From assembly GCF_004365095.1 (NCBI RefSeq), contig NZ_SOCN01000001.1, forward strand, positions 124,001 to 188,000: a DNA stretch of 64,000 nt. The letters are read 5' to 3'. Numbering within the stretch: the first letter of the stretch is position 1; the number at the start of each line of letters is the position of its first letter. The position numbers and the translations under genes are program-made. Positions 1-12,079 of the stretch are shown in pieces. The notes below the pieces were generated by a model that saw only the letters and a program-made list of their open reading frames with translations, was not told where the DNA came from and made no database searches. This stretch comes from Mycoplasmopsis mustelae (GTDB lineage Bacteria; Bacillota_I; Bacilli_A; Mycoplasmatales; Metamycoplasmataceae).

Positions 1-1035
1 TAATTCTGCTTTATCAAAAATTTTATATAATTTCATATCATTTATTAACTCGTTAAGATCTTTTTCATTTAAATTCTTATTCACTCTTAAATCAATCATT
101 ACTTTAAAATATTCATTCCCAATAACTTGTAAAAATTCAAAACAATTACGTAAATAATTAAATTGTTCATTACTTAAAATTGGTTGAAATTGTAATGTCT
201 GTAGAAACGAATCATCAATTTTCACATATATGTCTCTACTGTTTTTAAAAAAATTTTCAAAGAAATCAAAAAGTTGTTGAGTAATTTGTGTAAATTTAGT
301 TCATTTACTTTCTATTTCTGAACCTTTAAAATATTCGGCTAGATTTTTTTGATAGTTTATAATTAAATTATTTAGATGTAAGGAAGGATTTGGGTTATTA
401 CTTAATTGATTAAAATTCTCTTTTTGTTTTTCTGTTTCTTTAAAATTAATATCATTTAATAACTTATATGTGTTTTGTGTGTCTTTGGTTAAATTTTCTA
501 AATTAATATCATTGATCTCTAAAAAATAATTATATTGTAATCCTTTTTGCAATAAATTATAATCAACAATATATAAAAATTCATCGCTAGTTTCCTTCCA
601 TTGTTTAAAATTTTCTGCGTTGAGCCCATAAATAAATTTATACATTTCTAAAAATCTGGATGAACCAATGCCAAAGGTACTATTATTAATTTTATCATCT
701 GGTATTTGATCTAATTTTTGTTTGAGTTCATTTAAAAATCTTATTTTTAAACTTACTGTTGTTGCAAAATTAATTCAATCATTATTCGAAACTTCGCCAA
801 CCTGATGATTTATTTCAATAAAAGTCTCATTCAAAGATTTATTTAGATAATTTGAAATTGCTCTAATGTATTTATATCTTGGATTAGTGGATTGATTTAT
901 TTCGTTTGTAAATTTTGATAATTGTTTGAGATTATTATCGGCTTGATTATAACCAGTAGTGCATGATATTGTTATTAGTGGTATTGTTATAGTAGATGTA
1001 ATAAACGCTAGTTTTAACCCTTTTTTTAGTTTCAT
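1..1035 (-). CDS. Surface lipoprotein, C-terminus beyond window (partial)
   Basis: The frame is open from the ATG at 1035 to the window edge with TGA read as Trp (at 775 and 301), giving 345 visible residues; the end lies outside. The N-terminus is a lipoprotein signal peptide: basic MKLKKGLK, a hydrophobic stretch and the lipobox ITISC (Cys25), so the protein should be anchored on the outer face of the membrane. The rest is polar and Asn/Lys-rich, with helical stretches and no domain I recognise. It follows another lipoprotein gene (1114-3078), but a hairpin lies between them, so it may be a separate or only partly coupled unit. Function unknown; similar lipoproteins are often paralogous antigens. 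Confidence 0.85.
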
Positions 1036-1071
1036 AGATTAATAAATTTTAGCATCTTTCATATATTTTAT

Positions 1072-1104
1072 AAAAAATCACTCGTAAAACATAACAAGTG
1101 ATTT
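1072..1104 (-). terminator. Intrinsic terminator after the lipoprotein gene at 1114-3078
   Basis: On the minus strand an 11-bp stem (1094-1104 with 1075-1085, one G-U pair) and an 8-base loop are followed by a T-rich stretch, just after the TAA at 1114. It probably ends the long ABC transporter operon. Confidence 0.65.
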
Positions 1105-1113
1105 TGGGATAAA

Positions 1114-3078
1114 TTATTTTTTTAATTCTGAATTACTATTTGTTAGATTTTCAAATTTATCACCCAAAGAATCAAAGATAAAATCGTTTATGTTTGCATT
1201 TTTATTTGTTTTTAAAGTTTTAAATAAATCATAAACATCAAATAGTTTTCACTTTGCTTCTTTATAATTGTAAAACTCAACTCAATAAGTTAATTGTTTT
1301 CGATTACCATTTAAACGATATCCCCTGACAGATTGTGCTTTATAAACTTTATTTAAAAACAGTAGTTTTGCAATTAAATCAGCTAAAGAATATTGTGATG
1401 TTTTTGCATCATCAAATTTTTCTGTAATGAGTTCATTTAATCTTTTTGTATCAGCGGAAATAATTGAATTAGCTTTAAATTGATCAATAATATCTTGATA
1501 TTGTTTTTTTTGCTCTACAGTTAAATTTGGATTGTCTAATTGTAAAAGCGCTTCTTTAACTTTAGGTATTATTGTGTTATAAAAATTAATACTATGGGTA
1601 TTTTGTTTAATTCTTTGACCAAGAGTTCTTATGCTATTCTTTAGAATATTAACAATTTTTTCTTCTTTTTTAATTTGGTTTTTTATTTTTTCATTATTTG
1701 GTTCTTTATTGAGTTGTGCTTTTAATTCATTAATAGATTTAATTTTAAGTTCGATAGTTTCATTATTTTTTGTAATTGATTCATTATCTTTTTTTATTTC
1801 TTGATTTGCATTATTAATAGTTCTATAAAATAAAATATCTGGATGCTTTAGTAAATATAAGTGTGGATTTCCTAAAAATTGCTTTTGTTGTTCATCAGTT
1901 AATTTTATATTAAATACTTTATAGTCTTGATTTTCCTGGGTATTGGATGTAATTCTATCGGTTGGTGAAAATCCATATATTAAATAAATAGGACCAAATC
2001 CAAATGAAATTCCTTTTTTATCATTTTCTAAATTTTTGTTATTGCTTTCATCATTTTCTAAACGATATGTTGGATATGCATTATAAAATTCGGTTCAAAT
2101 ATCGGTTAAGATTTTATTAGCATCAATTTGCTTATAAGAAACATTATTATCTAAAATTTTAGTTTTATTCAAAATTTTAGATAATAAACTCGAAAGAATA
2201 GTATTTCCTGGAATTTTATCATTAATTTTAACCTCAAAAGTTCCTGTGGATTTAATGTAGTTAATAAGCTTACTAAATGGCTCAAAATTATTTAGATCAG
2301 CAGAACTCGCATTTGCAACATAATTTAAACCAGCGGCAAATGGAGTGTCTTTAATAAAGTTTTCTACAATTTTCATTACTTTATCCTTAGTAATGACTAA
2401 AGATAAATTAGTAATTTCATAAAATTCTACTTCTTTTAATGAATTAAAAATACTAATAATTTCTTGTTCTAGATTATCGGCAGGAGTAGTTTCTTTGCTA
2501 CTATATTTATGATATAACATTTCAGTAACAGTTTTTTTGGAACCTTGTAAATTTTGATATTCTTTTAACTTCTCTATAATTTTTTCATTTTGTGATTTGA
2601 TGTTATCTATTTCAGATTGATTTCTTGCAATGATGTCTTCAACCTCTGGGATTGTTGCATTATTTCTTGTTTGATAAGTTTTTAATAACTCTTGGATTTT
2701 CTTTGTTTGATTTTCTATAAGTTTAAGTTTTTCTTGATTTAACTCGACACCATTACCTTCAGTTTTAAATAAATTAGTTATTTTTTTTAGTAAATGCGAG
2801 TTATCAATAGTTAATGTAGATTGTTTTAATCTTAAACTAACATTTGCGAATGTATATTGTAAAAAGTTAGAATTATAGAGTTTATTTTCAAATTCAACTA
2901 ATTGTTGAATTTTTTGATCCGCAACGCGATCTTTGATGATAAATCCGTTTTCGTTTGCAAAATCTTCAGCATAACGAATAGTAGGATTGTTTTGATATAA
3001 ACAAGAGACTGCCGTAAAAGGAAGTGGTGAAGCAACTAATGAGGTGATCAAAAAGCGTTTAATTAATTTATATTTCAT
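1114..3078 (-). CDS. Surface lipoprotein, 654 aa, coiled-coil rich
   Basis: The ORF starts at ATG 3078 and ends at TAA 1114; two or more TGA codons (for example at 2095) read as Trp. The signal peptide ends in the lipobox AVSC (Cys26). Residues about 115-170 and much of the second half are Glu/Lys/Gln/Asn-rich and predicted helical or coiled coil. There is no known catalytic motif. Only 2 bp separate it from the small membrane protein gene at 3081-3356, so it belongs to the nuclease/ABC transporter operon. It could be an accessory surface receptor for that importer or an unrelated antigen. Function unknown. Confidence 0.85.
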
Positions 3079-3080
3079 TG

Positions 3081-3356
3081 CTAACTAAACATTTCTGAGT
3101 ATCTTCATGATTTAATTCCTGCATAAGTAATAGTGCAACCAATTATCAATAATACACAAAAAAATGCTAAACCTCCTATTGAATATGCTTTTGCAAATTG
3201 ATAAGCATCTAAAATTTCACGATCAAATTCTACTTTTTCGTATAAGTCTAAAACATAGTTTAATCTAGTTATGAATATCGGTAATGCTATAATACCTACT
3301 AATGCAATAACGCTAATAATAGCTCATATAATAATTTTTGTTTTATAATTTTTCAT
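3081..3356 (-). CDS. Small membrane protein, 91 aa, two transmembrane helices
   Basis: ATG at 3356, TAG at 3081, with two TGA-Trp codons. After a short basic start (MKNYKTK) comes a hydrophobic helix (about residues 8-28), a charged stretch containing DLYEKVEFDREI, a second helix (about 55-78) and a short basic tail. It lies 2 bp after the second permease gene and 2 bp before the lipoprotein gene, so it is co-translated with the ABC importer and may be an accessory subunit. I do not recognise the family. Confidence 0.75.
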
Positions 3357-3358
3357 TA

Positions 3359-4381
3359 TTATCCCTTAATTGTCGAACCTTGTCTACTAATTGCACCCAT
3401 AATTCTTTTTCTAAGTAGTAAATAAATAATAAACATCGGTAGAATTACAATCAACGCGGCTGCCATTTTAATGTTTTGTAATGTTTCGGCTTGTGTATCA
3501 GAATTATCAATCCCGGCTTTAAACAATCAAACTGATAATAAATTCAATTGATTTGAATCTGTCACTAAAATTGATGGTCATAAGTAGGCATTTCATGAAG
3601 CTAAAGCAGTTAAAATTATGATAGTTAAAGTTGTCGGCATTACCATTGGAAATGCAATTTTAAACATATATTTAAGCCCATTTGCTCCATCTATTAAAGA
3701 AACTTCCTTAATTCTTCCAGGGATTGCTTCAAAAGCATTTTTATACATAACAGTATTAAAGATACTCGAAACAAATGGTAAGACAATCGCGAATAACAAG
3801 CTAGTGTAATTAGCTCTTAAATTAGTTCTATACACAACAATATATTGTCCCGAAAGTAAAGCGACTTCCGGTAAAACTAAAAGCGCTAAAGCGATAAATC
3901 ATACAACATTTTTACCACGTCATTTTGCAAGAGAGAATGCATAACCCATTAAAAAGGTGATAAATACTTTCAAAAGAACTGACAAAACAACATTTAAAGA
4001 TGTATATCCTAATGAAGATCAATAACCAGTAGAGAACGCACGTTTATATGTGTTAGCAACTACTGCACTTCATTCTAAAATTTCACCATTTCCTTCTTTT
4101 CCTACGATGTGCGTACTTCCTTCGCGAAAATCTGAAATGACACGAAAATTAGTTGATAAATTACGAACTTCATCGTCGGTCATCAATGAAATTGAAATCA
4201 TAAAAAAGAATGGAAACAAAATAACAATACCAAAGAAACATAAAACCAATAATTTTAGAAAACCAGAAAAAAGAACTGAGACAGGATTGGAGTCTTTTAC
4301 TTGTGTTGAAACTACTTCTTGATTCTTTTTAATCTTTCTACGAATCAGGTGTTGTTGAATTCTTAACTTTAACCCAAACAT
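3359..4381 (-). CDS. ABC sugar-type transporter permease (MalG/UgpE-like), 340 aa
   Basis: Second inner-membrane subunit of a carbohydrate-type (CUT1) ABC importer. ATG at 4381, TAA at 3359; TGA-Trp at 4070 and 3593. Several hydrophobic segments are visible. The cytoplasmic EAA loop that docks on the ATPase is clear: AFEAIPGRIKEVSLIDGANG followed by KIAFPMVMP. The start overlaps the preceding permease by 44 bp. By gene order this matches the UgpC-UgpA-UgpE set that accompanies the membrane nuclease in M. pneumoniae and M. genitalium, so the cargo may be nucleotides or nucleosides rather than glycerol phosphate. That substrate is an inference from context. Confidence 0.9.
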
Positions 4382-5375
4382 TTCTTTCTCCTAAATTATT
4401 TAGTACTAATTGAACCATAAAAAACCCTCCTCTAATAATAGATGAGAAAGTAACTCCGACAATAAATAACAAAATCGCCGCTGCTCCTGCTAAATGAAAT
4501 GTACCCATATTAGTTATTAAATACACATAAAGCATTAAGGTTCCACCACCATTTGCAAATGCATCGGTTGCATTATTGTTAAATAACGCTAATGGAAAAA
4601 CTTTAAGTCCCCCAATGATTCCTAGAGTTATTAAAAAGTTAATTGTACCTTTAATTGAAGGTAAAGTGATACTAAAAAATTGTTTTACATTACTACATCC
4701 ATCAATTGATGCAGATTTATATAAATTTTTATCCACCCCTAACATTGCAGTCGTAAAAATCAAAATATTAAATGCTAAACCACTTCAAATTCCATTTACA
4801 AACATTGCAATTAAGGCATTAAAGGTATAAGGATCCGAACTATTTAACCAAATGGTTCTTGATCCAGTAATATGATTTAAAATTCCATTAGAATCAAAAA
4901 ATTGGATAAATACCAACGAAACAGCAACTGCATTAGTTATATATGGCATAAAGAACACTGTCTGTCAAAACCCTTTAGCATATTTACGATATAATCTTGC
5001 AATGATAGATGAAATAATTAAAGAAAATGACATTACAAATGGCAAAACAACTAAACCATAGATAAATGAATTTCTTACCCCAACGGCAAATCTTGCATCT
5101 TGAAAAACAGCCCTGTAATTTCCAAAAGTAAAATTACCAGATTCAGATACAAATGATTGGTAGATATTAATTCCCATTGGAACTAAAGTAAACATCAAGA
5201 TTAAAACAAATCCTGGTAATAATAATAAAATCGGGATATATAGTGGTGTGCGTCTTTCTAAAATTGAATGTGATAATACAGCTTTTCGTTTGGCTTGTTT
5301 TTTGAGTGATCAATTAAGTAAAAAACCTAAATTTTTTGAAATAAATAAATGAAATTTATGATGTCAAGATTTCAT
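4338..5375 (-). CDS. ABC sugar-type transporter permease (MalF/UgpA-like), 345 aa
   Basis: First permease of the importer. I place the start at ATG 5375, upstream of the TTG at 5198, because the frame stays open and encodes a basic N-terminal tail (KKQAKRKAVL) before the first membrane helix. It ends at TAG 4338. TGA-Trp codons occur at 4965 and elsewhere. An EAA-type loop is present (NLYKSASIDGCSNVKQFFSI followed by TLPSIKG). The start overlaps the ATPase gene by 20 bp and the end overlaps the next permease by 44 bp, typical of translationally coupled subunits. Confidence 0.9.
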
Positions 5376-7932
5376 ATTCAAGTCTTTCTTCAGTTGCTGT
5401 ATTAAAAATGTGTAATTTATGAATTGGTAAATCAAAGTAAATTACGTCACCAATTTGATAGTCGAAATTATTATCTAACAAGAAATTTATCCGACCAATT
5501 GCTTCAACTTCTACAACTAACTTACTTTCTTTACCAAAGTTTTCTTTGATAACAATCTTTCCAGCAAACATCGCTTCACTAGCATTATTTATAATTTTAA
5601 AATCTTCAGAACGAACACCAATATTAAGTTTTAAATTAGATGCATCAGCAATTTTAATGTTTGGTAATAATTTACCAGCCACATAAAGGTTTCCATCTCG
5701 ATATTCTGATGCAAACAATCCCATTTCAGGCATTCCTAAAAATCTCGCAACAAATTGATTTTTAGGTTTGTTATAAAGTTGCATCGGTGTACCTAATTGT
5801 TGCACCTTTGCAGTCGACATACATACTATAATATCAGAAATTGACATCGCTTCTTCTTGATCGTGGGTAACAAATACTGTGGTAATTCCTAATGCCTGTT
5901 GAATTTCGCGAATTCATTGACGAGTTGAAATACGTAATTTTGCATCTAAGTTAGAAAGTGGTTCATCCATTAATAAAATTTCTGGTTTTTTAACTATTGC
6001 ACGAGCTATTGAAACACGCTGTTGTTGACCACCAGATAAACGCGTTGGTTTTTTTTGTAAAATTGGAACAATTTCTACACGTTTAGCGACTTCCATAACT
6101 TCATTATGAATTGCTTTTCTTAAAGAAATATTATTTTCAGCTAACTTTTTAATTTGTTGTCTTGCTTCATTAGTTAGAATACTTGTCGCAATTTGTTTTT
6201 TATCATTGTGAATAACTCTTTTTAAATCATAGGTTTTAGTTAAATATTTAATTTGACCTAAAAATCGTTTCTGTGCTACAAATTTTAATTTTGTTGTATC
6301 TTTTTTGAGTTTTTTATACCCTTCATCATGAGCAAGAGTTTGTTTTCATTCTTTTTTAGCATTTAAATAAATTGTTTTAGTTGAAGCAATTTCTGATGAA
6401 TATTTTTGATAAATACTTTTAGATTTCAGAATATATTCATATCTATTAATTAAAAGCGAAAGTTTTTTTATCACTTTGATTATTTGAAGACGATCATTTA
6501 GTACAAATTTTTCTAAGTCCAGACTTTCAAATCCTTGTTTATAGGTTTTAAGTTTTTGTATTTCTTCTAAAATAGTTGTTAAAGTAGTTTTTGTATATGT
6601 TAAGAAATTTTTATTTACAGAATGCAACTCTTGGCATTCCCTTAAGTTTGAAGCATCTAAACCTTGTTCTAATGCCTCGCGATATGATGCATTAGTTGCA
6701 AGGATGTCATCTTTTAAAGTGGTCAATAGTTGTAATCTAAAGTTTTTAAAATTAACTTCTTCATTATAAAATCTTTCTTGTAATCACTGATGCTCTTCCG
6801 GGTTAATAACTTTTAAAGATTGATTTTCACTAAGTTCGTTTTCTTTTGCATTTAACTGATACCTTGAGATTAAAATTTTAATTTTTGTAATTGTTTTTAA
6901 TAATTTTAATCTATCACCTAAAACTAAATCATCAAAAGCAGTTGTTTGAATGTTTTCAAACTGAGATAAAAGTTGCTGTAGTTGGTTAATCTTATCGTCA
7001 ACCGATAAATCAGATAATTTTTGAAATTTTAAATCTGAAAGTTTAAAATTTTTAAGGAATTCAGGAGTATTAACATTGAGTAAATTGATATCATCTGTTC
7101 TTTTAGGATTTAAAATATCTAAGGACATTAATTCCGGATTCAAAACACCATTGAGTGTGTCAAATTTATACTTTTCTTTAATTTGATTTAATTTAGTTTT
7201 AGTTTTTTTAATAATTTCGGCATTGGCTTTTAAGATATTTTTTGTTAATAATGAATTTTCTGATGTTTCATGGACTTTTGCTAATTTATAGTTTGTGTGC
7301 GCTTTTTCTAACTTATCTATCATTTGCGCATAGTATTCATTATATTTTTGTTGTAGATCATAAGAAATGGTTTTTCAATCTTTGTATGCTTGTCTTAAAT
7401 CACTAATTTCTTGCTCACTAGCACCAACTGCTTGTAAATATAAAATTCGAATTTCATTTTGTGCTTCTTGTTTTTTAAGCATAAATTTATATTGTCAGTC
7501 AAAGTCATTTTTAAGTGGAAAAGCAATATTGGCATAAACGCTTAAATGTGGATATAAAGCATAGTTTTGAAAAACAAACCCTATTTTGCGACGCTGTGGT
7601 GTAAAATCAGTAACATCTTTACCTTTAAATAAAATCTTTCCAGATGTAACAGTTAGTAGTCCGGCAATTGCATTTAATGTGGTAGTCTTACCAGAACCTG
7701 AAGGTCCAAGCAAAGTAACTAACTTACCATCCGGAATTTTAAAACTAACATTATCAACAGCTAAAGTTTCACCAAAATCAATATTAAGATTCTTTAATTC
7801 AATAGCGGGGACACTATCTAATTTCTTATTTTCAAATTCACAAGCATACTCACGAATGCTATTAATTTCTTCGTCCGTTACTTTTGATACACTTACTCTC
7901 AATTTATTTAGTATTTTTTTAAAAAATAACAT
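5356..7932 (-). CDS. ABC transporter ATPase (MalK/UgpC-like) with ~450-residue insertion, 858 aa
   Basis: One continuous reading frame with TGA as Trp. The N-terminal half of the nucleotide-binding domain has Walker A GPSGSGKT (76-83) and the Q-loop [11 protein letters not shown] (Gln122). The second half has the signature LSGGQQQR (632-639), Walker B ILLMDEP (Asp656-Glu657), H-loop VTHDQEEA (His690) and a TOBE-like C-terminus (about 735-858). In ordinary MalK proteins about 53 residues separate the Q-loop Gln from LSGGQ; here it is 510. The insertion (about 145-595) is charged, helical and contains an internal duplication ([12 protein letters not shown] near 334 and [12 protein letters not shown] near 475). 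The start overlaps the nuclease stop (TAATG). Confidence 0.9.
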
Positions 7933-9341
7933 TAGTCTCCTTTCTTAGATATAAAATCCTTAACTTTTATTTCATCAACACCATCATCATAAAACGGACC
8001 ATAGCCACTATTTCTTTTTAATCCATAAACATATAAAGAAATTTCTAGTGGTTCATTAAAATATTTAAAAAATCCAAGTTGTTGTTGATATGCTTGATTT
8101 GCGGCTTCAGACATTTTTGGATACATGATATAAATATATGAATCTTCTTCATTATGTATAAATGCATTACTTCATGTAGAGTCTTCTAATGGCAATGTTA
8201 ATCCTGCTCTAACAATTTCGGTTGAATAACTGTATTTATAATTTCCGGTTGTTTCATCTTTACCAAAAATAATTTCACCTACCGTTCTATTATATGTATC
8301 CTTTCCATCAACAAATGAAATTAAGACATCATCTTTATATTTGTTAAAAAACTTTTCTGCAAACTCGGTAGATTTTAAAGCAAAATGATATTCAAAAGCA
8401 CCAGAATATTTATAACCATCCTTTGCACCGACACCTTTTTCAGGAGTGTCAATACCCCTTAATCTTAATTTATAAGTTTGACCTTTTTCTACATTTACAT
8501 TACCAATAATTTTATTTTCTTTTGCAAGGACACTAAATGTATCACCATCAGAAACACTCACTAAACTTGCTTTAAAAGAAATATCTTTGAGTTTTTTACT
8601 ATTAAAATCTAAATTTAGTGATTGAAAGTTGTTTTCATCAATATCAACCTTTAAAGCATCAACCGGCGTCGGATAAACAATGTTTTTTTCAAATTCTAAA
8701 GAAAATGGAATAATATTATTTACTTTTTTAGCCTTATAATACAATGAGTAGTTAAGAAAAATTTTATTTTTTACACCCTTAGAATCCCATTTGCTTTCTT
8801 GTGACTCTTTATCTTGTATATTTATACCATCCAAAACCAATTGAGTTCTAACACTATTAAACTTTAAAACTGCATAATCATTGAAAATTTGTATATTAAT
8901 ATCTTTGGGAAATTTTGAATTTTGTTCATCTACTTTCGATAAGGTCTTCACGGGTTGTTTAAATGTAAAATGAATTTGATCTTTAAACTGTGATTTAATT
9001 TCCCTTGAAATTTCATCTTGCATTTTATTAATTGCTTTGTTATATTGAACCCTTTTAAAAGTATTTTTACTTAAATCTTCACTTGATGTTAATATATAAG
9101 AATCAGAATTTAATGATTTAAATACCAGCGGAAAGGAAATTAAGTTATTATCGACTTTATAATTTAAACTTTCCGCATTTATTAAAGGTTTAGCGGGTTC
9201 TTCGGTATTTTCTTTCTTTGTTTCTTTTATTTTGTTGGTTTCTTTATATATATTGGATCCACAAGAAGTAGCGATAGTTAAGGGTGTAATTAGTGTAGCG
9301 AAAGCATAAAAACCTAAAATTTTTCTATATTTTTTTCTCAT
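7932..9341 (-). CDS. Thermonuclease-family membrane nuclease lipoprotein, 469 aa
   Basis: Surface nuclease of the staphylococcal nuclease fold. The lipobox IATSC (Cys27) follows a signal peptide. The SNase domain covers about 258-400: DGDT (265-268), the active-site segment RLRGIDTPE with Arg293, Asp298, Thr299 and Glu301, and the second catalytic Arg in YNRTVGEI (Arg352). All staphylococcal catalytic positions are therefore kept. It lies inside the ABC importer operon, 61 bp after the binding-lipoprotein gene and overlapping the ATPase start. The same neighbourhood is known in M. pneumoniae (MPN133 with ugpC/A/E) and M. hyopneumoniae (mhp379). Likely role: degrade external DNA/RNA so the importer can take up the products. 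Confidence 0.92.
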
Positions 9342-9361
9342 TTTAAATCAATCCTTTCATT

Positions 9362-9395
9362 AAAATATAATTTGCTTACTTGCAAATTATATTTT
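9362..9395 (-). other. Perfect 14-bp hairpin between binding-protein and nuclease genes
   Basis: Bases 9362-9375 and 9382-9395 are exact inverted repeats around a 6-base loop. The following minus-strand sequence has only a short T-run. It sits after the TAA at 9403 and before the nuclease start at 9341. It may stop part of the transcription or protect the 3' end of the upstream message, giving more binding protein than downstream subunits. Confidence 0.6.
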
Positions 9396-9402
9396 ACGGA
9401 TG

Positions 9403-11850
9403 TTACTTTGAATTTTTTGTAAATGTTGTAATTTGATTAATGAATTTTGTAAAGTCATAGTCAGTTTTGTTTTTAGTTGTATATTGATCAACTTTCCCTT
9501 TTCATGCTGCCTTAATATTATCTCTAAATGTATCTGCTTTTGGACCGGCTGGTTCTTCAAAAGCAAAAAACTCATTAGGTTTTAGTAATGTTTCTTTTGA
9601 ATCTGTTAAAAATGTTTGTAAGTAAAGGTTTTTACCAAAATCAGTATTAGAAAGATTTAAAAAGTCTTTAGTTCCAGCTATATATGATAATCCAATTTCT
9701 AAAAATCTCAACGGAGTGGTTGTTAAGGTAAGGGTATCAGACTGAAATTCATATGTTTTTTTAGTACTAATTAATCATTTTACAAAAGCTCTAGTTGCAT
9801 CTTCGTCTTCATCATTAGATAATTGACCAATCAATGATGGGCCTTGTAAGTATAAAACATTTTTATTTACATCATCTGATTTTCATTTTAAAGGAGTAGA
9901 AAAAGCAAATAATTCATCTTGGGTTAAGACATCTGCCGCAACCACCGGTTTTTTTATTAAATTAGCCGCTGTTAATGCTGCTTCAAATTTAGCTTGATCA
10001 AGAGCGCCATTAATTTCTTCAATTTTTGAAATCGGTTTGGTGAGTACATCTTTTAAAACTATAAAGGCGAATGAGTCATTATTTTTATTAACTAATTCTA
10101 TTATTTGAACTTTATCTCCAACACTATTTTCATTTTTAGTAATTTTATCTTTTAAAGTAGTAACAAAAGTACTTTTTTTCTCATCATCTTTTAAACTAAG
10201 AGATATAACTAAATTTTTCTTATCATTTTCTAATTGTTTTAATTTATTTTCATTATCGGAATCTTTAACTTTTAAGTCATATGATTTTAATGTAGAGGTT
10301 GTATTATGTGTATAAATGTTATTTTTATAACTTCCAACTTTAGCTAAGAGATCAGTTGCATTATCTTTTGATTTATCAACAAATCAAAAAACTTTTCCTT
10401 TATCGTTTGATGGAATTAAAAAATTACTATTTGCATCAGCTATTGAATAATCAGCATCCGATATAACTTTATAGTTTTTTTCAAAACCAGCTGATGAACC
10501 AATTGAAAATGCTACTTTATGATTTATTTGATCTGTTGATGCATATTGTCCACCCGGATATGCATAAACACCTTTGTTTGAAAATCCTTCTGCAAATTTA
10601 TCAAAAATATCTTTTGATAATTTATATGCAGTACTTGATGAATTTTTTAAAGTATCATATTTAACTTCTTTTTGACCGTTAACTGTTGCAACTATTGCAA
10701 TCATCTGATCAGCTTGAGCTCCAAGTGCAGAGTATAAAGCTTGATTATAAACACCTGCCATATCATCTATACCAAAAACATGAAGTGTTGTGTTGTTAGT
10801 GTTTGAAGAATTGGTAAATAAAGATTGCATTGTTTTAGAAAAATCAATCATCTTTGTATAACTACCAAACAAGTCTTCTTTTGTAAGAATTTTACCTTCG
10901 CTAATATAACCAGCATCACGTAAAATTTGTTCTGCTGTTGATACAGGTTCTCCTCATTTCTTTTGAACTACTGAACGATCTGCTTTTGATTTTTGAATAA
11001 TTGCATCAAAGTCATTATTAAATTTAACCCCTTTATTTTTCATTGTTTCAATAAAATAACCCAAAACAGGAGCATTTATTGAGAGTACATTGGTACTTTT
11101 GAATAAAGGTAATACAAAAGTACCGTCTTCTTTCATTCCTTCTGTATTATAGTTTGCTGATATAAAACTTTTTGCAAAGTCTCTTTTGATATCGATGTCT
11201 AAAGAATCGTCTTCAGAATTAAAATTAAGTAATAAATTATAATCCTTATTTAATGTAGATGCAATAACAGGATATCCTATAAGTAGATTATAACCAGCAT
11301 CAAAAACTGTATTTTTACCTTTTGTATTTTGTGCTGTTAAATCTCTAGTTAACGATTGTTGGCCATCTCCGTATGAATTACCATAATTTGATACTTCAAT
11401 TTCTTTTGCCGCTGTTGAAATTCCTAATTCTTGGGATTTTGCTTCTTTTTGATTTTCAGGTGTTGCTTTCAATTCTTTAACTTTATCATTATAAACTTTA
11501 ACAATAGCTTTGAGCGCATTTGTTTGTGTTCCGTTTTGAGATCAAGTAACACCTAATTTCAATGTTTGTCTAACGGGTTGTGTAAAATATCTATTAGTTT
11601 TTTGATTTACACTGTTTGCCACTCTTTGAGTATGCTCTTCTTCAAATTTTTGTCTTTCTTCTGGTGTCAACCCTTTCTCACCACCGCCTGGATTGTTTGG
11701 ATTATTTCCTGGTGTATTTTCGTCTCCCGGGTTACTTTGGACTTTTGCTTGTTTATTTCCGCCTTGACCGCAAGCAACAGCCACAGCTGTTGATGATAAA
11801 CCTAAAATTCCTCCGATCGAATATAAATATCTTCTAACTTTCTTAGACAT
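9403..11850 (-). CDS. Large lipoprotein, probable substrate-binding protein of the ABC importer, 815 aa
   Basis: First gene of the importer operon. Signal peptide with lipobox VAVAC (Cys27), then a low-complexity Gly/Asn/Pro linker (NPGDENTPGNNPNNPGGG), then a long globular part. Segments around residues 480-510 (NHKVAFSIGSSAGF) resemble periplasmic binding proteins of the extracellular solute-binding type. The position at the head of an operon with ATPase and permeases supports this; the M. genitalium counterpart position (MG185) is also a large lipoprotein. The start has a good ribosome binding site (AGGAGAG). The ligand cannot be told from sequence; nucleotides or oligonucleotides are plausible given the nuclease next door. 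Confidence 0.75.
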
Positions 11851-12045
11851 ATCTCTCCTTAAAATTAATAAAATTCAATAATAAACTATTTTGTTAATAA
11901 CTTTAAATTTTAGAAATTTAAATTATTTTAGAAAACAAAAAATTTTAATTTATTCTTCAATTGTATATGAAATATAACAATTTATTTTTATTTAATTAAT
12001 TAAAAATAAAAAAATAAATTTTTGTTCCATATATTTTCCACATTT

Positions 12046-12079
12046 AAAAAAATAGATAGACTAACAAATCTATCTATTT
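12046..12079 (-). terminator. Intrinsic terminator of the secG-rnr-metG operon
   Basis: Minus strand: 10-bp stem (12070-12079 with 12050-12059), 10-base loop, then seven T. The stem includes the TAG stop codon (12070-12072) of the monooxygenase-like gene. Confidence 0.8.

Noticed and set aside
4050-4322. Plus-strand open frame opposite the permease
   Set aside because: Shadow of the minus-strand gene; no ribosome site, no domain.
4338-5375. Many genes appear broken by in-frame TGA (for example permeases, ATPase, p69)
   Set aside because: TGA is read as Trp in mycoplasmas; reading through restores known domains at normal length, and true ends are TAA or TAG.
7586-7948. Plus-strand open frame opposite the ATPase Walker A region
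   Set aside because: Antisense of a conserved coding sequence; no own signals.
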